Of a stretch of DNA of 64,000 nt, positions 39,601 through 49,862 are shown one piece after another. The stretch's first letter is position 1, and every line of letters begins with the position of its first letter. Source of the stretch: Diplolepis rosae (Eukaryota; Arthropoda; Insecta; Hymenoptera; Diplolepididae); assembly GCA_030998225.1 (NCBI GenBank), contig JAPYXD010000754.1:5890001-5954000 (forward strand), given 5' to 3'. Under the pieces are notes generated by a model that saw only the letters and a program-made list of their open reading frames with translations, had not been told where the DNA came from and made no database searches. Both the position numbers and the translations under genes were made by a program.

Positions 39601-41295
39601 AGGTATGTTAAGTTGACGTAACCACATCGTCCAATCGAATCCTCACCTATATCAGAATTTAGGGCTCATTTAAGGCTAATTTAATGCCATATTGCTAAAT
39701 TTAATGCTCCGTTATTTTTCAAAAAAACAAATGGTTATGCTGGCTTAACGCTAAACTGACGTAAACACGCGTTAAAATAACAGTTAAACAAGTAATCACC
39801 TATACCAGAATTTAAGGCTCATTTAGTGCTCTCAAAATACCCCACTGCTGAATTTAATGCTCCTTTATTTTTCAAAAAAACAAGGGGTTACGCTGTCTTA
39901 ACGTTAAGTTGACGTAACCACAGGTTATAATAACAATTACACAAGTTATCACCTATAGCAGAATTTAAGGCTCAATTAGGGGTCTCTAAATTCCGAAAAA
40001 TCAATTTCGAAAAAACAACCCCTATCACTGACAAGCAACCCTTAATTTTGAAAAATACATTTTTGGGTAAAATAAACTACTCCAGAATTTCCGGCTATTT
40101 TTGGGCTCTTGAAATACCCAAAAATCATTTTTGAAAAAACGACCCCTATCTCTGAAAAGCAACACTTAATTTAAAAAAATACATTTTGGACAAAAAAACG
40201 ACTCCATAATATCGGGATATTTTCGGGCTCCTCAAAAATGTCTCTATCGATTTTTGGGCTCCAACCCTTAACATCAAAATGCATGGCCATGTAGAGACGA
40301 CTTTAAATAAAAAACTTCTTTTTGTGAACTTTATGGTCTACGAATACTCTCTGATTTTCGAGCTCTTCAAAAATGTCTCTATCGATTTTTGGGCTCCAGC
40401 CCTTAACATCAAAATACACCCCTACATGGCCATATAGAGACGACTTTGACAAAAAATCATCTTTTTGGGAACTTCATGGTCTATGAATGAATCATGGTCT
40501 AAATATGTCTTTATCGATTTTGAACAGCCCGAAAATCAGAGAGTATTCCTAGACCATAAAGTTCCCAAAAAAATGTTTTTTATCTACGGTCGTGTTTACA
40601 TGGTCATGCTGGGGTGCATTTTGATGTTAAGGGTTGGAACCCAAAAATCGATAGACATTTTTGCGAAGCCCGAAAATAGCCCGATATTCTGGAGTAGCTT
40701 TTTTGTCCGAAATGTATTTTTTTAAATTAAGGGTTGCTTTTCAGTGATAGGGGTTGTTTTTTCAAAAATGATTTTTGGGTATTTCAAGAGCCCGAAGATA
40801 GCCGGAAATTCTGGAGTAATTTATTTTACCCAAGAATGTATTTTTCAAAATTAAGGGTTGCTTGTCAGTGATAGGGGTTGTTTTTTCGAAATTGATTTTT
40901 CGGAATTTAGAGAGCCGTAAATAAGCCTTAAATTTTACTATAGGTGATAACTTGTTCAATTGTTATTACAACCTGTGGTTACGTCAATTCAACGTTAAGA
41001 CAGCGTAACCCCTTGTTTTTTTGAAAAATAAAGGAGCATTAAATTCAGCAGTGGGGTATTTTGAGAGCACCAAATGAGCCTTAAATTCTAGTACAGGTGA
41101 TTATTTGTTTAACTGTTATTTTAACGTGTAGTTACGTCAGCTTAACGTTGAGCCAGTGTAACCCCTTGTTTTTTTGAAAAATAACGGAGCATTAAATTTA
41201 GCAATTTAGCATTAAATTAGCCTTAAATGAGCCCTAAATTCTGATATAGGTGAATACTCGATTGGACGAAGTGGTTACGTCAACTTAACATACCT
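39601..41295. mobile_element. 1.7-kb foldback element with perfect 9-bp target duplication
   Basis: The whole element is one inverted repeat: it starts AGGTATGTTAAGTTGACGTA and ends TACGTCAACTTAACATACC-T, with the axis near 40448. CCACAAATT flanks it on both sides (39592-39600 and 41296-41304). Each 0.84-kb arm contains two or three diverged ~190-bp units (CACCTATA.CAGAATTTAAGG; TAATGCTCC; TTTTTCAAAAAAACAAGG; TTAACGTTAAGTTGACG), then a ~150-bp unit (CCCTATCACTGACAAGCAAC). A 9-bp duplication is typical of Foldback/Mutator-like elements. There is no transposase; short open frames in it are not credible. A transcript through it would fold into a very long hairpin. Confidence 0.9.
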
Positions 41296-41304
41296 CCACA
41301 AATT

Positions 41305-41943
41305 GTCAAAGCAGGCGAAATATAACTTGATTGACTAAAAGATAATACGCAGAGTGTCTAGAAAAAATAAGATTTGAAATTTAATGATATCTGGATAATT
41401 TTCCACATTGCTGTCTCCAGTTTCTTCAGCTAATCAGGAAGCAATTCAAGACATTACTAATAATTTCCAAGTTCAATTTAAATTATTTAAATATTAATAA
41501 TGTTTGAGAAATGTTTGTTCTTTGAGTCCTACAAATTATAAATAAGTTGTGCCATTTCACTAGATTATTCATAATTTCAATTCTTATTCAATTCAAAAAA
41601 TTATACAAATACAGACATGTACGGAACAGAGTTCTGGAAAATTTCTAGAACTTTTCCGAATAAAATGCAGGACATTCAGGAAAAACTATTGGAAGTCGCG
41701 CATTTTATTCTGAGAGGTTCTAGAAAGTTTCCATAACTCTGCCTCATAAATTCCTGTATCCACAACTCTTTAACAGTTTTATGAACTTTATTGAACTATT
41801 TTTTTCCGTGTGGATGGATATCAAATTTTATGGTATATTAAATTTGTTATAGATTCTGGTTTTGAGAATTTGTCTTGACAATGAGAAAGAAATAATATTC
41901 TGGTCCCTTTGGAAATATTCAAAATTTATGTTTTTCTGTAACC
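41305..41943. other. AT-rich sequence, nothing recognised
   Basis: A short inverted pair occurs near 41635-41730 (GTTCTGGAAAATTTCTAGAA and TTCTAGAAAGTTTCCATAAC), probably a small hairpin repeat. No gene seen. Confidence 0.35.
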
Positions 41944-42720
41944 CATTAAGGGGGTCCACCTGAGTATCGGCGGTACTTCGAGCGCTTTTTCAGAAGAACT
42001 ACTCGAAATTTTTTAATGAATTATACGTTATTTTGAAGGTTTATTTTTCTCTTTTACTAAGTAATTTTTTCAAAAGTGTAACTTGGAGCCTAATATTTAC
42101 TCAGGACATAGTAAGTGACCTGCTCAAAAAATGATGGTGAAATTGTGGGCAAGATTCCGCTCGAACCAGTTGTCTAAAACACGAAAGAAAAAAATCTAGT
42201 TATTTGCTGTTAAATGGTCGATTTACCCCCGTAGGATTTTGTCAAAATTTTGAAAATTGATAAAATGGCGGTCTTTTTCTGAAAATCGATTGTTTTAATG
42301 CATTTTTTCGTTATCTTATAAGCTTTAAAAATGCAAAAATGAAAAATTTTAAAAATCGCTACGTGAGTACTTCAAGTAATCTTTATAGATTAATCAGTTG
42401 AATTTTCTACTTGATCTGTTCAGTAGATTTTTTCAATCTTGTTCACAAATTGCAAAAACATAGTTTTGAGAAAAACGCCTTCAAAGTTTGAAATGCTTGG
42501 ACATAAAAACATATGTTTTTCTCATGTATTGTTTATAAATTTTTTTTTATTAATAAACAAATGCTTAAAAATTGCGTATTTTTCAGGAAAAATTCAAGTC
42601 AGATCTAAAAATAAGTCGGTTTTGTATAAAAATCGGTTCTTGCCATAGACCAAAAGTAACATTTCTGGCATGAAAAGAAAATAATTTCCAATTGTTCAAA
42701 TATTGTTAATGTTAATTTAG
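41944..42720. repeat. One end of a TTAAGGGGG-type element
   Basis: TTAAGGGGGTCCACCTGAGT at 41945 looks like the start of another TTAA-inserted element, but I could not find its inverted partner before the Penelope remnant. The block CATAGTTTTGAGAAAAACGC at about 42459 is close to one inside the 702-bp MITE (about 37730). Non-coding. Confidence 0.35.
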
Positions 42721-42784
42721 AGAATAATTTAGAGAAGAAAATAGGTGGCCTTTCCGGTCTTGAACAGATGTTTATTCATAAAGC

Positions 42785-42822
42785 GTCAACATTTCGACCA
42801 AAGTTTTGGTCCTTATCAAGAC
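42785..42822 (-). ncRNA. Degenerate hammerhead-like motif, left arm
   Basis: On the - strand: GUC-UUGAUAAG-GACC...GGUC-GAAAU-GUU-GAC. Stem II (GACC/GGUC) and a short stem I (GUC/GAC) can form, but the CUGANGA box is altered (extra U, G8 lost) and GAAAC is GAAAU. Probably inactive. Confidence 0.4.
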
Positions 42823-42924
42823 TATAAAGGAAGTATTCAACATTAGTATTTGTAATATAAAAATGAAATTACAGATATCAGTATAAATACAAAAATTTTA
42901 GATATTTAAAATAATTTTTAAAAA

Positions 42925-43038
42925 AAGATTATTTCTAGAAATGATTTATATTCAAAAAGAAAATTCCTCAATTAATTATAAAACAGACATAGAAAATCTT
43001 AGTGCTATTTACAACAACATTATAAAATTTATAAAATG
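42925..43038 (+). pseudogene. Penelope-like protein, C-terminal tail
   Basis: The + strand encodes RLFLEMIYIQKENSSINYKT, then DIENLSAIYNNIIKFIK and a stop. This is the conserved tail after the GIY-YIG domain (EM.(Y/F)IQ...NSIN..TD...L...Y..I), also seen at the end of the remnant at 9610-11297. Only this last part remains; the upstream sequence is the inverted terminal arm. Confidence 0.75.
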
Positions 43039-43194
43039 ACTTCTCTGCTTTCTTATTAATTTCATACTTTCATAAGTTTCATAAAATACCTTTCAATTTT
43101 TACCACTACTTCATACATTACACATCAGAAAAGTTATGAACACACCTTTACAGTAACAACGCTATTATAGCCAAAAGCATCCTGGAAAATTTTT

Positions 43195-43717
43195 TTATGT
43201 GCCTCAGGCACGGAAACTCGTTTTTCCGTTACAGCTGGGAGTAACGGAATGTTGTGTATTCCGTTACAGAGGAATACAATGTAAAAATTGAACTGCGCAT
43301 GCGCATTTAGAGTGGAACACAATCTTTTTCTTATTCTTCTTCTCACTTCTTCTTCGTACAGCGTTAGCACCTTAGTAGCAAAGCCTCGTACATTTGAACT
43401 GCGCATGCGTCTATTGAAATCCATTACTACTACACAAGATCGATAAAATCAAAATGGCCGGGACTAGTCGTGACATATCAAGTGTAATGACTAGCGTCGC
43501 AAACAACTACAATACTAGATTAGATTCCAGTGTACGCATAAAAACTCGTATCCGCACCAAAGTCACATAAAATAGAATACGCGCCAATGCACACAATTCG
43601 GGAAATTGCGAGACTCGCAACAATGCTCGCAGGACTGATCGCGCCTCGGCTTCGATCTCCTGCGAGCATTGTCGCTCGTCACACAATAACCCTCATTGTG
43701 CGCCTAGGCACGTCATA
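43195..43717 (+). mobile_element. TIR repeat with GCGCATGCGC box, copy 2
   Basis: Aligns along its length with 17238-17762 (TTATGTGCC start, AACTGCGCATGCGC, TACAGCGTTAGCACC, AAAATCAAAATGGCC, CATTGTCGCTCGTC, CGCCTAGGCACG end). It is inserted within the Penelope remnant between its tail and right arm. Non-coding; the open frame on the - strand is a by-product. Confidence 0.85.
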
Positions 43718-44052
43718 AACTATTTTCAGATTTTTAATATAAATTAACCAAGAAAATGCAAAAACTTTTTCAAAAAGGAATTGCTTGTTTATTGATTTTT
43801 CCATAAAAATTTTGTATTATAACATGGATTTTTAAACAATTTTAATAACAATGAAATTATGACTATATCTACTTGTCATGTTTGTCTGTTGTAAGGAAAT
43901 TATTTTGGAAATTTATCCACGGTATGTCTTTCTCTCTTTTCTTATTTTTTAAACTTATCATTTAATATCTATATTATTAGCATATTATTTATACTGATAT
44001 CTGAAATTTCATTTTTATATTACAAATACTCATGTTGAATATTTCCATTTTA

Positions 44053-44090
44053 GTCTTGAAAAGGACCAAGACTTTGGTCGAAACGTTGAC
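44053..44090 (+). ncRNA. Degenerate hammerhead-like motif, right arm
   Basis: Reads GUC-UUGAAAAG-GACC...GGUC-GAAAC-GUU-GAC: the inverted partner of 42785-42822, with GAAAC kept but the CUGANGA box altered. Same position relative to the terminus as in the other arm. Confidence 0.4.
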
Positions 44091-44267
44091 GCTTTATGAA
44101 TAAACAACTGTACAAGACCGGAAAGGCCACCTATTTTCTTCTCTAAATTTCCAGATTTTAGATTATTACACACTTTGTCAGCTAAACTCTTGTTATCATT
44201 GAGAAACAGAAATTCCATTTACCTTCCAATGAATATCCGTTCTAAACATTAAGAAATTCGATACAAC

Positions 44268-44384
44268 TCAAATTCTCAAACTAGCAAAATGACCAAAATT
44301 AGACCAAACCAATGAATTGAGAGAGGACTTGCATAATTGATTTGGTCAAAATTTGGTCATTTTGTTAGTTTGAGAACTCGAATC
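44268..44384. repeat. 117-bp hairpin with GGTCATTTTG arms
   Basis: TCTCAAACTAGCAAAATGAC and CAAAATTAGACCAAA at the left match inverted TTTGGTCAAAATTTGGTC and ATTTTGTTAGTTTGAGA at the right. The arms are about 45 bp. Probably a small MITE. Confidence 0.55.
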
Positions 44385-44530
44385 GTTTCAAATTTTTTGA
44401 AATTTTTAATTATATTTATGCTTGAATAATGTTATGATATTGAGTTTGTAGTGATATAAATTGTGTTTTGAATATCCGCTACACTATGTCTGTCACATCT
44501 ACTTTCTAATCGATATAGTAGAAGCATTAT

Positions 44531-44725
44531 ATGCAGAATGATTTGTTTTTCCTCTTAAAATACTACTCAATGTACATACCTAAATTGCCATGGCAACCCG
44601 GTGTACAAGTCATATCTCATTTCATGGGACAAGTAACAATAACCAACCGGATATTTCGTGATTCACTGCCAAAACGAGTGGTTCACAACCAACGAAAAAG
44701 AGCGATGGAAAGAAATGGGCATTGA
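44531..44725 (+). CDS. Unrecognised short ORF (64 codons)
   Basis: The frame has a more protein-like composition than the surrounding AT-rich DNA. After an LKYYSMYIPKLPW start come HFMGQVTITNRIF and a basic C-terminal part, RVVHNQRKRAMERNG. A TATA-like GATATAAATTG lies about 75 bp upstream. I do not recognise the family and cannot see splice sites that extend it convincingly. It could be a small gene, a retrocopy fragment of a mitochondrial or ribosomal-type basic protein, or chance. Confidence 0.2.
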   Translation: MQNDLFFLLKYYSMYIPKLPWQPGVQVISHFMGQVTITNRIFRDSLPKRVVHNQRKRAMERNGH

Positions 44726-46499
44726 AACCAACTTTTCAATCCGAAAATCATCAACGAAAGAATCATAGATTAACTCTGGCATGCAATAAATTATGGGCTT
44801 CTCTAAACAATACAATAAACTTAAATTTACAGTGAATGAAACTGTCTGAATGTGAATTAGTTGAAAACTACTAATGGAAAATGTTCGAAATTGTTTATCA
44901 ATTGTTTATCAATTGTTTTAATAAACATTTTTACTGATAAAATTAGTAGTATTCTATTGATTTATGGGCGAATTCTACTAAATAAATTAGTGATGGTACA
45001 CTTTTTACTAATTTATTTGGTAATATAGTTCATTTAACAAAATTGTTTGGTTGGATCAAGTCATTTTTTTGTGGCTCAAAAATCTATACAGCGGCTTTTT
45101 TAGTCTTAGTGTTTTATAGTCCTATTCACCAAAATTCTTTGCGTTCAAATATGATATTCCAAATTATTTTTCAAGGTTCGTTTCGATTTAGTCATTGGAA
45201 AGTTTAAAAAACCCAGAATGCGCCGAATATCTTGTGAAAAATGTATTTTTTTTTAAGTTTCAAGAATATAAACCTTGACAACACTTCTTTTTTTGAGGAT
45301 CACGAAATTTTTGAAAAATCGTCCAGAAGAAAATATTGATTGAATATTTTTTTAACATTCAGAATATTTTTATACTTTCGTAGCTCTCACGAATTTTCCA
45401 GTTAAAAAAACTCTAAATGGCAGATTAAGGAAAACTTATATCCGCCCTGTCAGAGACTGAGTTGTTCCCCGACATGCAACGTAGAGCTTTCTGTGTCAAT
45501 TTTAAATCAAAAGTTTAAAAATGTGACTGTAGTTTATAAGTTTATGCACACAAACTAAAATTACTCTTAAGTTGAAAAATTTTTTATTAAAAATAAGTGG
45601 TAGGTACTTCGAAAAAAAAATGTTTAACGAAGACAACAGAAATTCTGCTTATGCAAATCATATTTTCTACTTATATTCAAAATATCTCGGCAAAATTACC
45701 AGAATCCCCAATTAATTAAAGCAAAAAATGATGCTAAGCACAGCCTAACCGGAATTCAGGTTGTTTAAAGCATATTTTTTTGTGTTTATAATTACACTGA
45801 TCAACAACAATGACCTATGTCCTCGCTGAATGCGACATATCATTTCCGAAGTACTTTTCAATGCTGAACACTAATCTAGCTTCTGTTTGTTGCTATCGCG
45901 TCTAGTTTTATAGATATTTGCAATTAAAATTGTTAATAAAAAACTGTTTAAAGGATAGTCTGTCTATGATCGTCTGCCTTAGAATTTTTTCATTCAGAAT
46001 TATTCAGAATTATATTAACTTTTATATGAATCCATTTCGAATACATTTACACTTTTCAAACAGTTTGAATCAATGTAATTTTTCATATTGTCATTTATAT
46101 ATAATTTATGCCTTCGAAATTCCATTACAGAAGTAATATAATTTTTCGTTTTCGAAAGTTTCGTAAATTAGACCCATTAGTTTAAAAGGATAATTTTATT
46201 AAATTATTCAATGTAAGCGAAAAAAAGAGATGTAAACAGGAACAAAAGTTTCACAATTCAGAATATTAATCAATACCAAATGCCAAACTGTAAATCTTTC
46301 AAGAAGTAAAAAACACGCGAAAGAGAAAAATTTAAATGTCTCATTAGTTTTTATGTTCGGGAATCTCCGTCGGTAGTCGGGGCATCGTATGGCTGTGTGA
46401 GATGTCCGTGAGCGAACGAAGGCTCGCCCAATTCTCGCCTCTATAGCAAATGCGACTTACTACGTTTTCACTTGGGACAGCAAATCAGATCTTCATTTA

Positions 46500-47990
46500 T
46501 CCATATTAAAATGTTCGACTTTTGCTTGAGCGAACATGTTTTTTAATTGGATCATTAAGGATGAGACTCCCAAAATAATCAGCAAGGCTAATGGTACTCC
46601 ATTTACCCTCATATCTCTTCTCAATAGTTGCTATATCTTTCTTCGTTAATTTTGAGGAAATTTCGGATCACATTCTTTACGGATAACCAGACTTTTCTCT
46701 TTTCACTGCTCAAGCATTCGTCAAATCCTGAGTCTTGCATAAGCTCAAGAATTTTAGGCCCTATGAAAACCCCTTCTTAGATCTTCGCTCCGCTAAGTTT
46801 TGGGAATTTTGATTTTAGATAGGCAAATGCGTTTCCATTTCGAACTATTGCTTTTACGAAGTTTTTAACTATTCCGAGTTTGATATGTAGAGACGGCAGA
46901 ATAACATTTTTAGTGTCTACCAGAGGGTCTTCGGCGACGTTTCTTTGCCCTGTTTCAAACGAGTCGCGTTCGGACCAAACCTTGACAGTGTAATGTTTGG
47001 CCCTAGCACGGCTGTCCTAATAACATAAGAAGCAACAATACTTCGTGTATCCTGTCTGCAGTCCTAACAGAATAGAAATCACTTAAAAGTCTGAACAGAT
47101 TGACCAACGGTGTGCGTGGTAATTTATTTTCAGAAGAAGCATTTTCAAAACTTCGTAGCACTTTTTTAAATGTGAAGCATAGGCAACAGGTATGGATGGA
47201 AACTCATTACCATTATGCAGAAGAACTCCTTTCAGACTAGTCTTATTTGAATCGGTTAATAAACGCCATTCGCTGGCTAAGTGCTTATATCCGATAGATT
47301 TCATAAATTTATTTACGTCGTTACAATAAATAAGACCGTCTTAGTCAGAAAAAAATTTGGCCAGATCTTTTTCGCAATTGCGGTAGGAAATTCTCACATT
47401 TTCGTTCAATACATTTTATTCCTTTAATCGAGATCCCAACAATTCAACTTTATCTTTTGATAGATTAAGATCTCTTATGAGATCGTTCAATTCAGCTTGA
47501 TCGAATAAAATCGGGTTTTTCTTCGAACGTTTCGGTTCTGGTTTATCTCCTTCAGAATTAAGCCGCTTATTTTCGATTACACCCAAGCTATTCTCTACTT
47601 TAGACACATGTATAAAAACAGGCTTGGTCACGGATGGGACATCAGCATAAACAATCCGTTGCTTATTCTTTGCATTAAAACCCTTTATGAGTGTAGTATT
47701 ACAGAAATAACAATCTACATCATGATTTTGCGGTTCATTCCAAAGCATTGGTGTACAAAAATTCAGATTTGGATGATTTCCTCGACTTGCTTACATTAGT
47801 TCAATCGCGCAATTAGGACAGCAATACTGATGTTCCCATGACTGATTGACATTTTTCCAAATTCTACCGAAGGATAATCGATATCCTGTTTTAATCCCGT
47901 CGGTAAGTGGTTGTCTTTGAGTTCTTGCTATATAAAGACCACAAACGAAACAGAAAAAATTGGGATTATTCTTACACCTGTCCGAAATTT
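46500..47990 (-). pseudogene. Uncharacterised multi-copy protein family (possible CACTA-type transposase), decayed
   Basis: Read from 47990 down. The N-terminal part has Cys pairs (FCFVCGLYIART, YCCPNCAIELM, VDCYFCNTTLIKGF), suggesting zinc binding. Next come LNDLIRDLNLSKDKVELLGS and WRLLTDSNKTSLKGVLLHNG, then SICSDFK. After breaks come VILPSLHIKLGIVKNFVKAI and IEKRYEGKWSTISLADYFGS. These segments match in order a family I recall as uncharacterised proteins repeated in aphid, spider and Hydra gene sets. The TDSNKTSLK and CSDF Asp residues could be the first two acids of an RNase H-fold active site (inference). Stops and frameshifts occur throughout, an internal part is missing before IEKRY, and normal length is several hundred residues more. 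Confidence 0.75.
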
Positions 47991-48038
47991 TCTCAGCTTA
48001 TTTCAACTCAAGAAAAAAAATTGAATTTTTAATGTATA

Positions 48039-48990
48039 CGAGGTCTGTCCGGAAAGTATCGGGCCTACCTTTATATCTCCGCGCTGGCGTTATCCTTCAT
48101 CATCGGGTAGGTGGCATCCTTCAAAGTAATCCCCATTTGAATGAATAACATGGTTCCAGCGATGTTTCCACTTCTCGAAACAGTCCTGGAACTCACTTTT
48201 AGGGATGGCCTTGAGTACGCTCGTCGCATTATTTTCAACCATCGTTTTGTCATCGAATCGCTGTCCTTTGAGTGGTTTTTTGAGTTTTGGAAACAACCAA
48301 AAGTCACAGGGGGCTATGTCGGGACTGTACGGAGGTTGTCGAAGCAATGCGATACTGTGTTTACTCAGAAATTGCTGCACAAGATTCGATGAATGCGCTG
48401 GCGTGTTATCGTGGTGAAGAAGCCAGTCACCGCACACACGCGAGTCATTCCTAAAATCTTGTTCAAAATTTCCCAAACAGTAGATTTCGGTATTCCGAGA
48501 TCATTTTCTAGTTCGCGAACAGGTAATCGACGATCACCTTCAATCGCAAGTCGCACCCGCTCAATATTATCCAATGTTTTTGTCGTCGAAGGTCGGCCAG
48601 AACGAGAATCACTATCAACAGAAGTGCGGCCACCTTTGAAACGATTATACCACTCTTTTATTCGTGTTTCGCTCATAATCTCATTCCCAAAGACCTTCTG
48701 CATCATCTGAATAGTTTCCGAACTCGTTTTTCCGAGTTGCAAACAAAATTTTATGCAAATTTGTTGATCTTGTTTTTCAGTCATTTTTAACAATCACAAA
48801 ATCCGCCGAACTCAAGAATAGCTTTGTAAACAAAGACACGCTGCGCATGAACTATACGTCCGGCAGATGTCAGCAAGTAACCGATAGGTTCGTGAGGCTT
48901 TATTGTTAACGTTCATGCCCCGCAGAGGTCGCTCAAATACTATGGCGCGGAGATATAAAGGTAGGCCCGATACTTTCCGGACATAACTCG
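48039..48990 (-). mobile_element. Mariner element, internally deleted, inside the CACTA-like element
   Basis: Inverted ends CGAGGTCTGTCCGGAAAGTA and TACTTTCCGGACATAACTCG are flanked by TA. Near-perfect pairing continues through TATCGGGCCTACCTTTATAT and CTCCGCG. At 952 bp it lacks the middle of the transposase gene. It interrupts the CACTA-like element upstream of its gene, so it arrived later. Confidence 0.92.
48090..48793 (-). pseudogene. Mariner transposase with central deletion
   Basis: On the - strand the first frame (start Met at 48793) encodes the N-terminal DNA-binding region: CIKFCLQLGKTSSETIQMMQ, WYNRFKGGRTSVDSDSRSGR and RELENDLGIPKSTVWEILNK. It then runs out of frame near 48430. 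A second frame carries GDWLLHHDNTPAHSS (second catalytic Asp), YSPDIAPCDFWLFPKLKKPL (third Asp) and RFDDKTMVENN to the stop. The segment with the first catalytic Asp and about 100-150 residues is deleted. Flanking motifs identify the mariner DD34D type. Non-functional. Confidence 0.92.
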
Positions 48991-49139
48991 TATGTACAGA
49001 CCTTATATCTACTGACTCAAAACGAAAAACACAAATATGTTCACCTTATATCTAATGAATTAAATCTATTGTAATAACACAAAAACACAAATAAGAAAAA
49101 CCTCACAAGGAAAAGAAAAATAAACGTATTCACTATGAT

Positions 49140-49320
49140 TGATGACAAGTTTCATCGAAGAGTGAACAATGTGGTTGATCATCTTATACTTCACAAATCC
49201 ATGATTTTCAGAAACGAATGAAATTTGAGTGATCGTCTTATTTTTTATAACTACATGAAATTCAGAAACAAAGGACAATGTGAGTGAGCATCTTATGTTA
49301 CTTGATTATGAATTTCATAC
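49140..49320 (+). repeat. Three degenerate ~60-70-bp repeats
   Basis: Units centred on GAAACGAATGAAATTTGAGT, GAAACAAAGGACAATGTGAG and a third diverged copy (GAAGAGTGAACAATGTGG) each end GATCRTCTTAT or similar. They lie between the mariner and the right end of the CACTA-like element. Confidence 0.5.
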
Positions 49321-49535
49321 AGTTCTAAGATATAAGACGACCACTCACAATTCATTCACATCACTCACGATCACATCACATCACGATCCGATCAAGAAAC
49401 ATGTTCGCTCAAGCAAACGTCAAACATTTCAATATGGATAAATGAAGATCTGATGCTCAGTACAGCATTTAGTACAAGTTTTCGGAAATTGAAAAAAAGG
49501 GTATGCATTTTTGAAGATATTTCAGAAACGGATAA

Positions 49536-49862
49536 GGGGGCGTTCACATAATATGTCACGCGATTTTTAGCTATTTTTTACCCCCCCCCCCCCCCCAGGC
49601 CCCCATGTCACACATGGTCGCAAGCCTCAGCCCCCCCCCCCCCCGTTTCGATGTCACGTCACACCTCTTAATTTTATAAAACATTTTTCGTTAACGCGTA
49701 CAATATCCAGTAACAAAAGAAGCTATTAATTATTATTGTAGATAATCTTTTCAGAACTTTTTTTCAAATTTCGTGGGTAGACATTTAATGTGTGACGTAA
49801 CGCAGAGGGCAGACCCCCCTTCCCAACATGTCATACCACGTCACAATTTGCCACGGTAGTAT
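49536..49862. repeat. GGGGGCGTTCACATAAT-type repeat with two poly-C runs
   Basis: Begins GGGGGCGTTCACATAATATG then TCACGCG, the form of a MITE end that I have seen in several insect genomes. It contains runs of about 18 C (49577 on) and about 14 C (49631 on), with ATGTCACACATGGTCGCA between them. No matching inverted end was found; GTGACGTAACGCAG and ACCACGTCACAATTTG at the right may be its decayed remainder. The poly-C lengths may be unreliable. Confidence 0.5.

Larger units (their letters stand above)
42725..44149. mobile_element. Penelope remnant with inverted termini bearing hammerhead-like motifs
   Basis: Terminal arms of about 150 bp (42725-42876 and 44149-44004) are inverted copies: AATTTAGAGAAGAAAATAGG, TGGCCTTTCCGGTCTTG, TTTATTCATAAAGCGTCAAC. 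Each arm contains a degenerate hammerhead-like core. Directly inside the left arm is the C-terminal tail of a Penelope protein (42925-43038), which ties this terminal structure to a Penelope-like element. A 523-bp TIR repeat is inserted at 43195-43717. Confidence 0.7.

Noticed and set aside
40465..40959. Short frames within the 1.7-kb foldback element
   Set aside because: The sequence is palindromic, so frames appear in mirrored pairs; composition is low-complexity and no motif is present.
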